From: Burkholderia territorii
GTDB taxonomy: Bacteria > Pseudomonadota > Gammaproteobacteria > Burkholderiales > Burkholderiaceae
Reading direction: 5' to 3'
Assembly (NCBI RefSeq): GCF_902833055.1
Contig: NZ_CADFEJ010000018.1
Span: 1 to 64,000 of the forward strand
Length of the DNA: 64,000 bases
The position numbers were made by a program, and so were the translations under genes. The notes under the pieces were generated by a model. It was not told the DNA's origin and searched no databases. It saw nothing but the letters and a program-made list of their open reading frames with translations. This document shows positions 7,533 to 17,000 of this stretch, piece after piece. Each line of letters opens with the position of its first letter. Within the stretch, counting starts at the first letter, position 1.

Positions 7533-9287
7533 ATGAACGACACCGCCTGCACGCCGGACACCGGCGCGGCCAACAACATCCCCGATAGCCGGGGCATCAA
7601 TTTCTTCACGACCGATCCCGATCTCGGCGCGTTGCTGAGGCTGCATCTCGGCGCGGCCCGATACGCGGAACTCGAACCGCAACTGCGCGCGCTCGGCGCG
7701 CGTGTCTCGGGCGAACTCGACGCGTGGGCGTCGCGCGCGGACAAGCATCCGCCCGTGCTCGAGCATCGCAACCGGCGCGGTGAAGCCGTGCAGCGGATCG
7801 ACAAGGACCCCGCGTATGTCGCGCTCGAACGCGTTGCCTATTCGGAACTCGGGCTCGCGGCGCTGAGCCACCAGCCGGACGCGGCGGCGCCGCTCGTCAA
7901 GTACGCGCTGACGTTCCTGTTCGTGCAGGCGGAATTCGGGCTGTGCTGCCCGGTCAGCATGACCGATTCGCTGACGCGCACGCTGCGCCGTTTCGGCGAC
8001 CCGGCGCTCGTCGAGCGCTATCTGCCGATGCTCGCGTCACGCGATTTCGACACGCTGTTCCAGGGCGCGATGTTCATGACCGAGCAGGCGGCCGGCTCCG
8101 ACGTCGGCCGCATCGCGACGCGCGCGGCGCGCGAAACCGATGCGCAGGGCGGGACGGTGTGGCGCCTGTACGGCGACAAGTGGTTCTGCTCGAACGCGGA
8201 CGCCGACCTCGCGATGGTCCTCGCGCGGCCCGACGGCGCGCCTGACGGCATCAAGGGCCTCGCGCTGTTCCTGCTGCCGAAGACACTGCCGGACGGCACG
8301 CGCAACCGCTACCGGATCGTGCGGCTGAAGGACAAGCTCGGCAGCCGTTCGATGGCGAGCGGCGAGATCGCGCTCGAAGGCGCGCAGGCCTGGCTGATCG
8401 GCGAGATCGGCCGTGGCTTTCACCAGATGGCCGACATGATCAACATGTCGCGGTTGTCGAACGGCGTGCGCGCGGCGGGCTTGATGCGACGCGCGCTGAA
8501 CGAGTCGCTGCACGTGGCCGCGCATCGCGCCGCATTCGGCCGCAAGCTGATCGACATGCCGCTGATGCAGCGCCAGTTGATGAAGATGCTGCTGCCCGCC
8601 GAGGCCGCACGCTCGATGTTCATGCAGATCGCGCTGCTGCTGCCGCAGGCGGATGCGGGCGATGCGCAGGCCGCGCGCTGCGTGCGCATCCTGACGCCGC
8701 TGATCAAGTTCCGCGCGTGCCGCGATGCGCGCCGCGTGACGGGCGATGCGATGGAAGTGCGCGGCGGCACCGGCTACATCGAGGAGTGGAGCGATGCGCG
8801 CCTCGTGCGCGACGCGCATCTCGGCTCGATCTGGGAGGGCACCAGCAACATCGTCGCGCTCGACGTCGCGCGCGCCGCGCAGCGCGAGCAGGCGCTCGAC
8901 GCGCTGCGCACGTTCCTCGGCGACCGGCTCGGCGCGGCGCCGCTGCCCGACGCGAGCCGCGCGGCGTTGCGGCGCATTCTCGCGCGCGCGTGCGATGCGC
9001 TTGCACGGGTCGCCGCGCAAGGCGACGACGCGTGCGTGCGGCAGGCCGCGTCGGCGCTGTACTACGCGAGCGCAGCCGTGCTGATGGCGTGCGAGGGCGC
9101 ACGGCTCGCGCCCGATTACCGGCGCCTCGCGCTCGCGCACCTCGTCGTGCGCCACAAGCTGCTGCCGGTCGACCCGCTCGCACCGGCGTCGCGCGACGAC
9201 GAGGCGGCCGCGTTCGATGCGCTGCTGCGCGGCGCGCCGGTGCCGCTCGACATGGCACTCGACCTGCTGCCGGAGGTCGAACGATGA
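7533..9287 (+). CDS. Acyl-CoA dehydrogenase, AidB-like
   Basis: This 584-residue flavoprotein resembles the long AidB branch of acyl-CoA dehydrogenases rather than the ~390-residue fatty-acid enzymes. Family blocks are FMTEQAAGSDVG (FAD-proximal), LYGDKWFCSNADADLAMVLAR, RLKDKLGSRSMASGEI, MEVRGGTGYIEEW and the C-terminal SIWEGTSNIVALDVAR, whose IWEG carries the catalytic-base glutamate position in AidB and isovaleryl-CoA dehydrogenase. A helical extension of ~110 residues follows. GGAG lies upstream of the ATG at 7533. The CoA-transferase begins in the last codon (ATGA overlap), so the two are translationally coupled. AidB itself is a DNA-damage protein, but this context argues for catabolism of a CoA-activated acid. 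Substrate unknown. Confidence 0.88.
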   Translation: MNDTACTPDTGAANNIPDSRGINFFTTDPDLGALLRLHLGAARYAELEPQLRALGARVSGELDAWASRADKHPPVLEHRNRRGEAVQRIDKDPAYVALERVAYSELGLAALSHQPDAAAPLVKYALTFLFVQAEFGLCCPVSMTDSLTRTLRRFGDPALVERYLPMLASRDFDTLFQGAMFMTEQAAGSDVGRIATRAARETDAQGGTVWRLYGDKWFCSNADADLAMVLARPDGAPDGIKGLALFLLPKTLPDGTRNRYRIVRLKDKLGSRSMASGEIALEGAQAWLIGEIGRGFHQMADMINMSRLSNGVRAAGLMRRALNESLHVAAHRAAFGRKLIDMPLMQRQLMKMLLPAEAARSMFMQIALLLPQADAGDAQAARCVRILTPLIKFRACRDARRVTGDAMEVRGGTGYIEEWSDARLVRDAHLGSIWEGTSNIVALDVARAAQREQALDALRTFLGDRLGAAPLPDASRAALRRILARACDALARVAAQGDDACVRQAASALYYASAAVLMACEGARLAPDYRRLALAHLVVRHKLLPVDPLAPASRDDEAAAFDALLRGAPVPLDMALDLLPEVER

Positions 9288-10522
9288 ACGCGACGGAAGC
9301 GATCCATTCGTCGAAGGCGACGACCTCGGCACGCGGCGCACTCGACGGGCTGAAGGTCGTCGACCTGAGCCGCGTGCTCGGCGGCCCGTACTGCACGCAG
9401 GCGCTCGCCGACCACGGCGCGACGGTGATCAAGATCGAACCGCCGGACGGCGACGAAACGCGCGGCTGGGGGCCGCCGTTCCTCGGCGACACCGCTTGGT
9501 ACTTCATGGGCGTGAACCGCAACAAGGAGGGGCTCGCGCTCGACCTGTCCCGTGACGAAGGGCGCGCGATCCTGTGGCGCCTGCTCGAAGACGCCGACGT
9601 GCTCGTCGAGAACTTCAAGCCCGGCACGCTCGCGCGCTGGGGGATGGATTATGCGCGCGACCTGCAGCCGCGTTTCCCGCGCCTGATCCACTGCGCGGTG
9701 ACGGGCTTCGGCGAGGACGGCCCGCTCGGCGGGCTGCCCGGCTACGACGCGGTGATTCAGGCGATGGCCGGGCTGATGAGCGTCAACGGCGAGCGCGATG
9801 GCGACGCGATGCGCATCGGGTTGCCGATCGTCGACATGGTCACCGGGCTCAACGCGCTTGCCGGCATCCTGCTCGCGCTCGCGGAGCGCGAAAGAAGCGG
9901 GCAGGGGCAGTCGATCGACATCGCGCTGTACGACTGCGGCGTGTCGCTGCTGCATCCGCACCTGCCGAACTTCTTTGGCTCGGGGCGCGTGCCCGAACGC
10001 AGCGGCAATGCGCATCCGAACATCGCGCCGTACGACAGCTATCGCACGGCGACGGTGCCGATCTTCCTCGCGGTCGGCAACGATCGGCAGTTCGCGCGCC
10101 TCGTCGCGCATCTCGGCGCGCCGGCGCTCGCGGGCGATCCGCGCTTCGCCGACAACCGCAGCCGCTGCGCGCACCGGCCCGAACTGAAGGCCGAGCTCGA
10201 GGCGCGGCTCGCCGCCCATCCGTGCGAGCCGCTGGCGCGCGAGCTGATGGCCGCGGGCGTGCCGTGCGGGCCGGTGCGCACGGTCGCCGACGTCGCGCGC
10301 GATCCGCACGCGCTGCACCGCGAGTTGTTCGTCGAGATCGGCGCATACCGCGGCACCGCATCGCCGGTGAAGCTGTCGCGTACGCCGGCGACCTACCGTT
10401 GTCCGCCGCCCGCGCTCGGCCGCGACACGCGCGCGGTGCTCGACCGCCTCGGCATCGATCCCGCGCTCCAGCAACGACTGCTCGACGCCGGCGTGCTGAA
10501 GGTCGCGCCGGATCCGGAGTGA
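9284..10522 (+). CDS. Class III (CaiB/BaiF, Frc-type) CoA-transferase
   Basis: This 412-residue enzyme moves CoA between acyl groups. The N terminus LDGLKVVDLSRVLGGPYCTQALADHGATVIKIEPPDGDETRGWGPPF is the family signature; GLPIVDMVTGLNALAGILLAL contains the aspartate position that forms the acyl anhydride in formyl-CoA transferase. GVPCGPVRTVADVARDPH is the conserved C-terminal block. Its ATG overlaps the dehydrogenase stop by four bases, and the MFS transporter lies 191 bases downstream. The set suggests uptake of a carboxylate, activation by CoA transfer, then alpha,beta-oxidation, but neither donor nor substrate can be inferred. Confidence 0.93.
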   Translation: MNATEAIHSSKATTSARGALDGLKVVDLSRVLGGPYCTQALADHGATVIKIEPPDGDETRGWGPPFLGDTAWYFMGVNRNKEGLALDLSRDEGRAILWRLLEDADVLVENFKPGTLARWGMDYARDLQPRFPRLIHCAVTGFGEDGPLGGLPGYDAVIQAMAGLMSVNGERDGDAMRIGLPIVDMVTGLNALAGILLALAERERSGQGQSIDIALYDCGVSLLHPHLPNFFGSGRVPERSGNAHPNIAPYDSYRTATVPIFLAVGNDRQFARLVAHLGAPALAGDPRFADNRSRCAHRPELKAELEARLAAHPCEPLARELMAAGVPCGPVRTVADVARDPHALHRELFVEIGAYRGTASPVKLSRTPATYRCPPPALGRDTRAVLDRLGIDPALQQRLLDAGVLKVAPDPE

Positions 10523-10713
10523 CCGGCGCAGGCGGCCGGCACGCGATCATCCTCGGCTAACGCGTCGCAGGCAAACGCAGCGCAAGCCAATGTAAGTCGA
10601 AGCAAAGCAACTCAAGGCAACGTCAAGCAACACCGCCAGCCGGCGGCGCAAGGCCGGCCATCCGGCAAGGCGCGCGACAGTCGCGCCGCCGATTCACAAA
10701 ACTGGAGACATCG

Positions 10714-12108
10714 ATGAGCCGTCCGCAATACCCGTCCGCCGCGCAGCCGCGGCCCGGCCGTGCCGCCGTCGCGGCATTCGTCGGCACCACGATCGAGTGG
10801 TACGACTTCTACATCTACGGCACCGCCGCCGCGCTCGTGTTCGGCAAGGTGTTCTTCGCGAGCACGATGGATCCGGGCGTCGCGACGCTGCTCGCATTCG
10901 TCACGTTCTGGGCCGGCTTCGCCGCGCGGCCGCTTGGCGGAATCGTGTTCGGCCATCTCGGCGATCGCGTCGGCCGGAAGACCGCGCTCGTGATCACGCT
11001 GGTGATGATGGGACTTGCCACGACGGGCATCGGCCTGTTGCCCGGCTATGCATCGATCGGCGTGTGGGCGCCCGCGGGCCTCGTCATGCTGCGCGTGCTG
11101 CAGGGCATCGCGGTCGGCGGCGAGTGGGGCGGTGCGGTGCTGATCGCGAGCGAGAACGCGCCGAAGCATCGCAGCATCCTCTATGCGGCGTTCGCGCAGC
11201 AAGGCTCGCCCACCGGCAATTTGCTCGCCACCGCGGCCTTCTTCGCGCTGAGCACGCTGCCGACACCGTCGTTCCTGACCTGGGGCTGGCGGATTCCGTT
11301 CCTGCTGTCGGCGGTGCTCGTGATCATCGGAATGGTGATCCGCCTGCGGCTCGAGGAATCGATCGACATGCAGCGCGTGCTGGCGCACAAGCGCACGGTG
11401 AAGCTGCCGCTGCGCGACGTCGTGCGTGACCACTGGCTCGTCGTGCTGCTCGCGGCCGGCACGCTGCCGGTGATCAACGTCACGTATTTCCGCAGCACGT
11501 TCGCGCTGTCGTGGGCGACCAAGGAGCTCGGCTATGCGCAGGGCACGTTCCTCGGCATCCTGTCGATCTCGCTCGTCGTGCAGTTCCTGATGCAGCCGAT
11601 CGGCGCATGGTTCGTGTCGAAGGTCGACATGCGGCGCGCGATGTGCTGGATCCTGATTCCCGAGATCGTGTTGATGCCGGTGATGTTCCACGCGCTCGCG
11701 ACGCGCTCGTACTGGGTCGCCGTCGCGGGGATGTGCATCTCGACGATCCCGTCGGCGATGTTCTACGGCGCGGTCGGCGGCGTGCTCGCGCGCGTGTTTC
11801 CGGCCAACATCCGCTATACGGGCCTGTCGCTCGCTTACCAGCTGAGCGCGCTGGTCGTTGGCGGCGGCACGCCGGTGCTCGCGCAGGCGATCCTGAACGC
11901 GACCGGCAGCATCGTCGGCGTCGCGATCGCATCGGGCCTGTACGCGCTCGTGTCGCTCGCGTGCATGCTCGCGTTGCTCAATCGCACCGGCTATCGCGCG
12001 GACGAGCTGTCGACGGCCGAGCGCAGCGATGCGGCCGAATGGCGTGCCGACGGCGCGAGCGCTGAATCTCCCGGCGGCGAGCGCGCTGCGTTGAAACCGG
12101 CGGGCTGA
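10714..12108 (+). CDS. MFS transporter, metabolite:H+ symporter (MHS) family
   Basis: This 464-residue inner-membrane protein has 12 predicted segments. The N terminus AAFVGTTIEWYDFYIYGTAAALVF is the MHS signature, and FAARPLGGIVFGHLGDRVGRKTALV is the MFS loop 2-3 motif (G-x-x-x-D-R-x-G-R-K/R). Relatives carry shikimate, proline/betaine, citrate, dicarboxylates or aromatic acids. GGAG lies 7-10 bases before the ATG. It is the last gene of the LysR-linked cluster and is followed by a strong hairpin at 12194-12228. It probably imports the acid handled by the CoA-transferase and dehydrogenase; this is an inference. Confidence 0.92.
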   Translation: MSRPQYPSAAQPRPGRAAVAAFVGTTIEWYDFYIYGTAAALVFGKVFFASTMDPGVATLLAFVTFWAGFAARPLGGIVFGHLGDRVGRKTALVITLVMMGLATTGIGLLPGYASIGVWAPAGLVMLRVLQGIAVGGEWGGAVLIASENAPKHRSILYAAFAQQGSPTGNLLATAAFFALSTLPTPSFLTWGWRIPFLLSAVLVIIGMVIRLRLEESIDMQRVLAHKRTVKLPLRDVVRDHWLVVLLAAGTLPVINVTYFRSTFALSWATKELGYAQGTFLGILSISLVVQFLMQPIGAWFVSKVDMRRAMCWILIPEIVLMPVMFHALATRSYWVAVAGMCISTIPSAMFYGAVGGVLARVFPANIRYTGLSLAYQLSALVVGGGTPVLAQAILNATGSIVGVAIASGLYALVSLACMLALLNRTGYRADELSTAERSDAAEWRADGASAESPGGERAALKPAG

Positions 12109-12193
12109 ATCCGCCGGGCCGGCGCGACCCGGCCGCTCGGCGACAGCGCACGCGCGGGCCGAATCGCCTACGCGCGATTGCGCGTTCCCAAAA

Positions 12194-12228
12194 GCAAACG
12201 GCACCGTGCGATACACGGTGCCGTTTGC
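12194..12228. terminator. Bidirectional terminator
   Basis: A perfect 15-bp stem (12194-12208 with 12214-12228) with a 5-base loop lies between the convergent MFS transporter and yggX genes. On the plus strand the tail is GTTGCTT; on the minus strand TTTTGGG follows. It serves either or both genes. Confidence 0.75.
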
Positions 12229-12283
12229 GTTGCTTCGCGTGGCGCAGGCGCTCGCGCTGCCCGCTTGCGCGATTCGACGCGCT

Positions 12284-12559
12284 TCAGCCTTCGGTCGGCG
12301 GCACGTAGCCGGACGCCTGATCTGCGCCTTCGCCGAAGAAGTACTTCTCGGTCTGCTTCATCAGATACTGGCGCGCGCGCGGATCGGCCATGTTCAGGCG
12401 GTTTTCGTTGATCAGCATCGTCTGCTGCTTGAGCCAGCCTTGCCACGCTTCCTTCGACACGCTTTCGTAGATGCGCTTGCCGAGTTCGCCCGGCAGCGGC
12501 GGGAAATCGAGACCTTCGGCTTCCTTGCCGAGCTTCGCGCATTGGATCATTCGAGCCAT
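12284..12559 (-). CDS. yggX: Probable Fe(2+)-trafficking protein YggX
   Basis: This 91-residue protein is full length. The start MARMIQCAKLGKEAEGLDFPPLPGELG contains the single conserved cysteine (Cys7) and the family block; EAWQGWLKQQTMLINENRLN and RQYLMKQTEKYFFGEG complete it. YggX protects Fe-S clusters from oxidation and is linked to iron handling in the cytoplasm. It is 49 bases downstream of argA on the same strand and may be co-transcribed with it. Gene neighbourhood adds nothing further about its role. Confidence 0.95.
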   Translation of the reverse strand: MARMIQCAKLGKEAEGLDFPPLPGELGKRIYESVSKEAWQGWLKQQTMLINENRLNMADPRARQYLMKQTEKYFFGEGADQASGYVPPTEG

Positions 12560-12608
12560 CGTGTACTTCTCCTGTAATCGGACTGGGGGAGGGCAGTCGT
12601 GCCTGCGC

Positions 12609-13988
12609 TCAGAGCTGCTTCATCAGCACGAGCGACTTGCGCTGCCAGTTGTAGAGCTTGCGGCGGTCTTCCGGCAGGTCGTCGACGCTGACCTTGACGA
12701 AGCCGCGCTTGAGGAACCAGTGCTCGGTGCGCGTCGTGAGCACGAAGATGTGCGTGAGGCCGCGCGCGCGGGCGCGCTGCTCGATGCGCTTGAGCAGGCG
12801 TTCGCCGTCGCCCGAGCCCTGCGCTTCGGGCGCGACCGTCAGGCACGCCATCTCGCCGATTTTTTCCTGCTGATACGGATACAGCGCCGCGCAGCCGAAC
12901 AGCACGCCATCGTGCTCGATCACCGAGAAGTGGTCGATGTCGCGTTCGATCTGGTGGCGGCCGCGCCGCACCAGCGTGCCGTCCGACTCGAGCGGCTCGA
13001 TCAGCGACAGGATGCCGCCGACGTCGTCCGGTGTCGCTTCGCGCAGGCTTTCGAGGTTCTCGTACGAGATCATCGTGCCGACGCCGTCGTGCAGGAACAG
13101 TTCGAGCAGCATGCTGCCGTCGAGCGACTGCGGAATCAGGTGCGCGCGGGTCACGCCGCCGCGGCACGCGCGGATCGAGTGCTTGAGGAAGAACGCGTCG
13201 TCGCCCTGGATGTTGCCGGAATCGAGCAGCTCGGCGGCGGCATCGAGCGACATTTCACGCACGAGCTCGCCTTGGTCGTCGACGATGCCCGGCGCTTCGG
13301 TCAGGAAGATGATCTTGTCGGCGCGCAGCGCGATCGCGGCGGCCGACGCGACGTCTTCCATCGACAGGTTGAACGCCTCGCCGGTCGGCGAGAAGCCGAG
13401 CGGCGACAGCAGCACGAGCTTGCGGCTCGCGAGCGAATGACGGATCGATTCGGCGTCGATCTTGCGCACGATGCCCGTGTGCGCGAAATCGACCCCGTCG
13501 AGGATCCCCACCGGCCGTGCGGTCACGAAGTTGCCGGACACGACGCTGATGTGCGCGTGCGCCATCGGCGAGTTCGGCAGACCCTGGCTGATCGCCGCCT
13601 CGATGTCGAGACGCACTTCGCCGGCCGCTTCCTTCGCGGATTCGAGCGCGCGCGCATCGGTGATGCGCAGCCCGTGCGAAAACTCGGATTCGACACCATG
13701 CAGGCTCAGCTGCTCCTCGACCTGCGGCCGCGAGCCGTGCACGAGCACGATCTGGATGCCCATCGCCTGCAGCAGCGCGATGTCGGACACGAGCGCGTTC
13801 AACAGCCCCTGCTGCACCACCTCGCCGCCGAACCCCACGACGAACGTGCTGTTGCGGAACTTGTGGATGTAGGGCGCGACGGAGCGCATCCAGTCGACGA
13901 ACTGCGCGTGGCTGACGGCCGAATCGTCGGCGGCCGGCGGCGTCGCGGTGCCGGTCTGGGCGGGTGGGAGGTCGGTTTGGGAATTCAT
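12609..13988 (-). CDS. argA: Amino-acid N-acetyltransferase (N-acetylglutamate synthase)
   Basis: This 459-residue enzyme acetylates glutamate in the first step of arginine biosynthesis. The N-terminal amino-acid-kinase-like domain (residues ~25-300) includes FVVGFGGEVVQQGLLNALVSDIALLQAMGIQIVLVHGSRPQV and KLVLLSPLGFSPTGEAFNL, and regulates activity by arginine. The C-terminal GNAT domain contains EKIGEMACLTVAPEAQGSGDGERLL, with the acetyl-CoA loop Q-G-S-G-D-G. Length matches the bifunctional-looking classical ArgA. Its start lies only 23 bases from the divergent hrpA start, and the two share an ATTATAAT element (see findings). It probably leads the argA-yggX transcript. Confidence 0.95.
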   Translation of the reverse strand: MNSQTDLPPAQTGTATPPAADDSAVSHAQFVDWMRSVAPYIHKFRNSTFVVGFGGEVVQQGLLNALVSDIALLQAMGIQIVLVHGSRPQVEEQLSLHGVESEFSHGLRITDARALESAKEAAGEVRLDIEAAISQGLPNSPMAHAHISVVSGNFVTARPVGILDGVDFAHTGIVRKIDAESIRHSLASRKLVLLSPLGFSPTGEAFNLSMEDVASAAAIALRADKIIFLTEAPGIVDDQGELVREMSLDAAAELLDSGNIQGDDAFFLKHSIRACRGGVTRAHLIPQSLDGSMLLELFLHDGVGTMISYENLESLREATPDDVGGILSLIEPLESDGTLVRRGRHQIERDIDHFSVIEHDGVLFGCAALYPYQQEKIGEMACLTVAPEAQGSGDGERLLKRIEQRARARGLTHIFVLTTRTEHWFLKRGFVKVSVDDLPEDRRKLYNWQRKSLVLMKQL

Positions 13989-13995
13989 GGGCGGG

Positions 13996-14003
13996 ATTAT
14001 AAT
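13996..14003. promoter_or_regulatory. Overlapping divergent -10 elements for argA and hrpA
   Basis: ATTATAAT contains TATAAT on both strands (plus 13998-14003, minus 14001-13996). It sits in the 23 bases between the two start codons, so transcripts initiated from it would be almost leaderless for both genes. I see no good -35 element in either direction, so this is a candidate only. Confidence 0.4.
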
Positions 14004-14011
14004 GCGCCCCC

Positions 14012-17000
14012 ATGTCGAATGTACCTAAAAGTCCCGCGCCGACGCGGGCAAACGCGCCGTCGGCGAAGCACCCGGATGGTGCGGCCGATGCGCGGCAGCA
14101 GCAGGGCCAGCCGCCGCGCGGGCAGCAACAGCAGGCCGGCAAGCCGCCGCGCGGGCCGCGCGGCGACGAGCCGCGCCGCGAGCCGGGCCAGCCGGCCGCG
14201 AAGGGTGCGCCGCAGGCCGCAGGCGAGCGCGCGCCGCGCCGCGAACGTCCGCCCCGCGCCGCCGTCGCGCCCAATCCCGTTCCGCCGATCACGTACCCCG
14301 AAAGCCTGCCCGTGTCGGGCAAGCGCGACGAAATCGCGCGCGCGATCGCCGGTCATCAGGTCGTCATCGTCTGCGGTGAAACGGGTTCGGGCAAGACGAC
14401 CCAGCTGCCGAAGATCTGTCTCGATCTCGGCCGTGGCCTCGGCGCCGGCGGCACGGGCCTGATCGGCCATACGCAGCCGCGGCGCCTGGCCGCGTCGTCG
14501 ACGGGCCGGCGCATCGCCGAGGAGCTCGGCACGCCGTTCGGCGAAGTGGTCGGCTACAAGGTGCGCTTCACCGACAATCTTGCGCCCGGCGCGTCCGTCA
14601 AGCTGATGACGGACGGCATCCTGCTCGCCGAGACGCAGACCGACCCGTTGCTGAAGGCGTACGACACGCTGATCATCGACGAGGCGCACGAGCGCAGCCT
14701 GAACATCGACTTCCTGCTCGGCTATCTGAAGGAGATCCTGCCGAGGCGGCCGGACCTGAAGCTGATCGTCACGTCCGCGACGATCGACGCCGACCGCTTC
14801 GCGCGCCATTTCGGCACCGACGCGCGCCCGGCGCCCGTGATCGAGGTGAGCGGGCGGCTGTACCCGGTCGAGATGCGCTACCGCCCGGTGGCCGAGGACC
14901 GGCCGGCCGTGAAGCACGCCGAAGGCACGGGCGGCCGCGATCGCGTGAAGACCGCGCGCGAGGCCGAACGCGACCTGATGGACGCGATCGTCGACGCGGT
15001 CGACGAACTGTGCCGCGAAGGCCCCGGCGACGTGCTTGTGTTCCTGCCCGGCGAGCGCGAGATTCGCGAGGCGGCCGAGGCGCTGCGCAAGCATCATCCG
15101 CCGCATACCGAGATCCTGCCGCTGTTCGCGCGGCTGTCGGCGGCCGACCAGGACAAGGTGTTCAAGGCGTCGAACGCACGCCGCATCGTGCTCGCGACCA
15201 ACGTGGCCGAAACGTCGCTGACGGTGCCGGGCATCCGCTACGTCGTCGACACCGGCCTCGCGCGCGTGAAGCGCTATTCGTACCGCAACAAGGTCGAGCA
15301 GCTGCAGGTCGAGCCGATCTCGCAGGCCGCCGCGAACCAGCGCGCGGGCCGCTGCGGCCGGGTGGCCGACGGTGTGTGCATCCGCTTGTACGAGGAAAGC
15401 GACTACCAGGCGCGCGCGCGCTTCACCGATCCGGAGATCCTGCGCTCGTCGCTCGCGTCGGTGATCCTGCGGATGAAGTCGCTGCACCTGACCGCGATCG
15501 AGTCGTTTCCGTTCCTCGAGCCGCCGCCGGGCCGCGCGATCGCCGACGGCTACCAGTTGCTCAACGAGCTCGGCGCGGTCGACGACGACAACGCGCTGAC
15601 GCCGCTCGGCCGCGAACTCGCGCGCCTGCCGCTCGATCCGCGCGTGGGCCGGATGATTCTCGCCGCGCGCGACCAGCAGTCGCTGCGCGAGGTGCTGATC
15701 ATCGCGAGCGCGCTGTCCGTGCAGGACCCGCGCGACCGGCCGATCGACGCGCAGGAGCAGGCCGACCAGGCGCACCGCCGGTTCGCCGACGAACGCTCGG
15801 AATTCCTGCAGTGGCTGAAGATCTGGGCGTGGTTCGAGGAAGCCGTCGCGCACAAGAAGTCGAACCGCCAGCTGGTCGATGCGTGCCGGCAGAACTTCCT
15901 GTCGCATCTGCGGCTGCGCGAATGGCGCGATGTCCATTCGCAGCTGCTGACGGTCGTGCGCGAGCACGGCTGGCGGCTCAACGAGGTCGAGGCGACCTAC
16001 GAGCAGATTCATCTGGCCCTGTTGACGGGCCTGCTCGGCAACCTCGGCATGAAGGCCGACGACGATCCGCACTATCTCGGCGCGCGCGGGATCAAGTTCT
16101 ACCTTTGGCCGGGCTCCGCGCTCGCGAAGAAGGCTGGCCGCTGGGTGATGGCGGCCGAGCTCGTCGAGACGAGCCGGCTGTATGCGCGCTGTCTCGCGAA
16201 GATCGAGCCGGAGTGGGTCGAGAAGATCGGCGCGCACTTGCTGAAGAAATCGCTGTCGGAGCCGCATTGGGAAAAGCGTCCCGCGCAGGTCAGCGCGTTC
16301 GAGCGCGCGACGCTGTACGGGCTGCCGATCTACCACCGCCGGCGCGTCGCGTTCGGCAAGCAGGATCCGGCGCGGGCGCGCGAGCTGTTCATCCGCGGCG
16401 CGCTGGTCGAAGGCGAATTCGACACGAAGCTGCCGTTCTTCGCGCACAACCGCAAGCTGCTCGCCGACATCGAGCAGCTCGAGCACAAGTCGCGCCGCCA
16501 GGACGTGCTGGTCGACGACGAGCTGATCTACGCGTACTACGACCAGGCGATTCCCGAGGGCATTTACACGGGCGCCGCGTTCGAGCGCTGGTATCGCGAC
16601 GAGGTGAAGAAGGGCGGCCAGGCGGAGGAGAAGCAGCGCCTGCTGTACCTGTCGCGCGACGACCTGATGCGCCACGAGGCGGCCGGCGTGACGACCGAGC
16701 TGTTCCCGAAGCGCGCGACGATGGCCGGCGTCGAGATGGCGCTCACGTACCATTTCGAGCCCGGCACGCCGCGCGACGGCGTGACGCTCGCGGTGCCGCT
16801 CTACGCGCTGAACCAGGTCGACGCGCGCCGTTGCGAATGGCTCGTGCCGGGGATGCTGAAGGAAAAGGTGCAGCTGCTGCTGAAGTCGCTGCCGCAGAAG
16901 CTGCGCCGGCACTGCGTGCCGCTGCCCGAATACGCGGCGGGCTTCGTCGAGCGCACGGGCCGCGAGCGCTTCGGCGCGGGCGGCCTCGTCGAGGCGCTGA

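Noticed and set aside
10523..10713. Run of CAAG/GCAA-rich short repeats before the MFS transporter
   Set aside because: The units are irregular and short (caagccaa, aagcaaagcaa, caaggcaa), without a stable period; it could be a degenerate microsatellite, but nothing supports a function.
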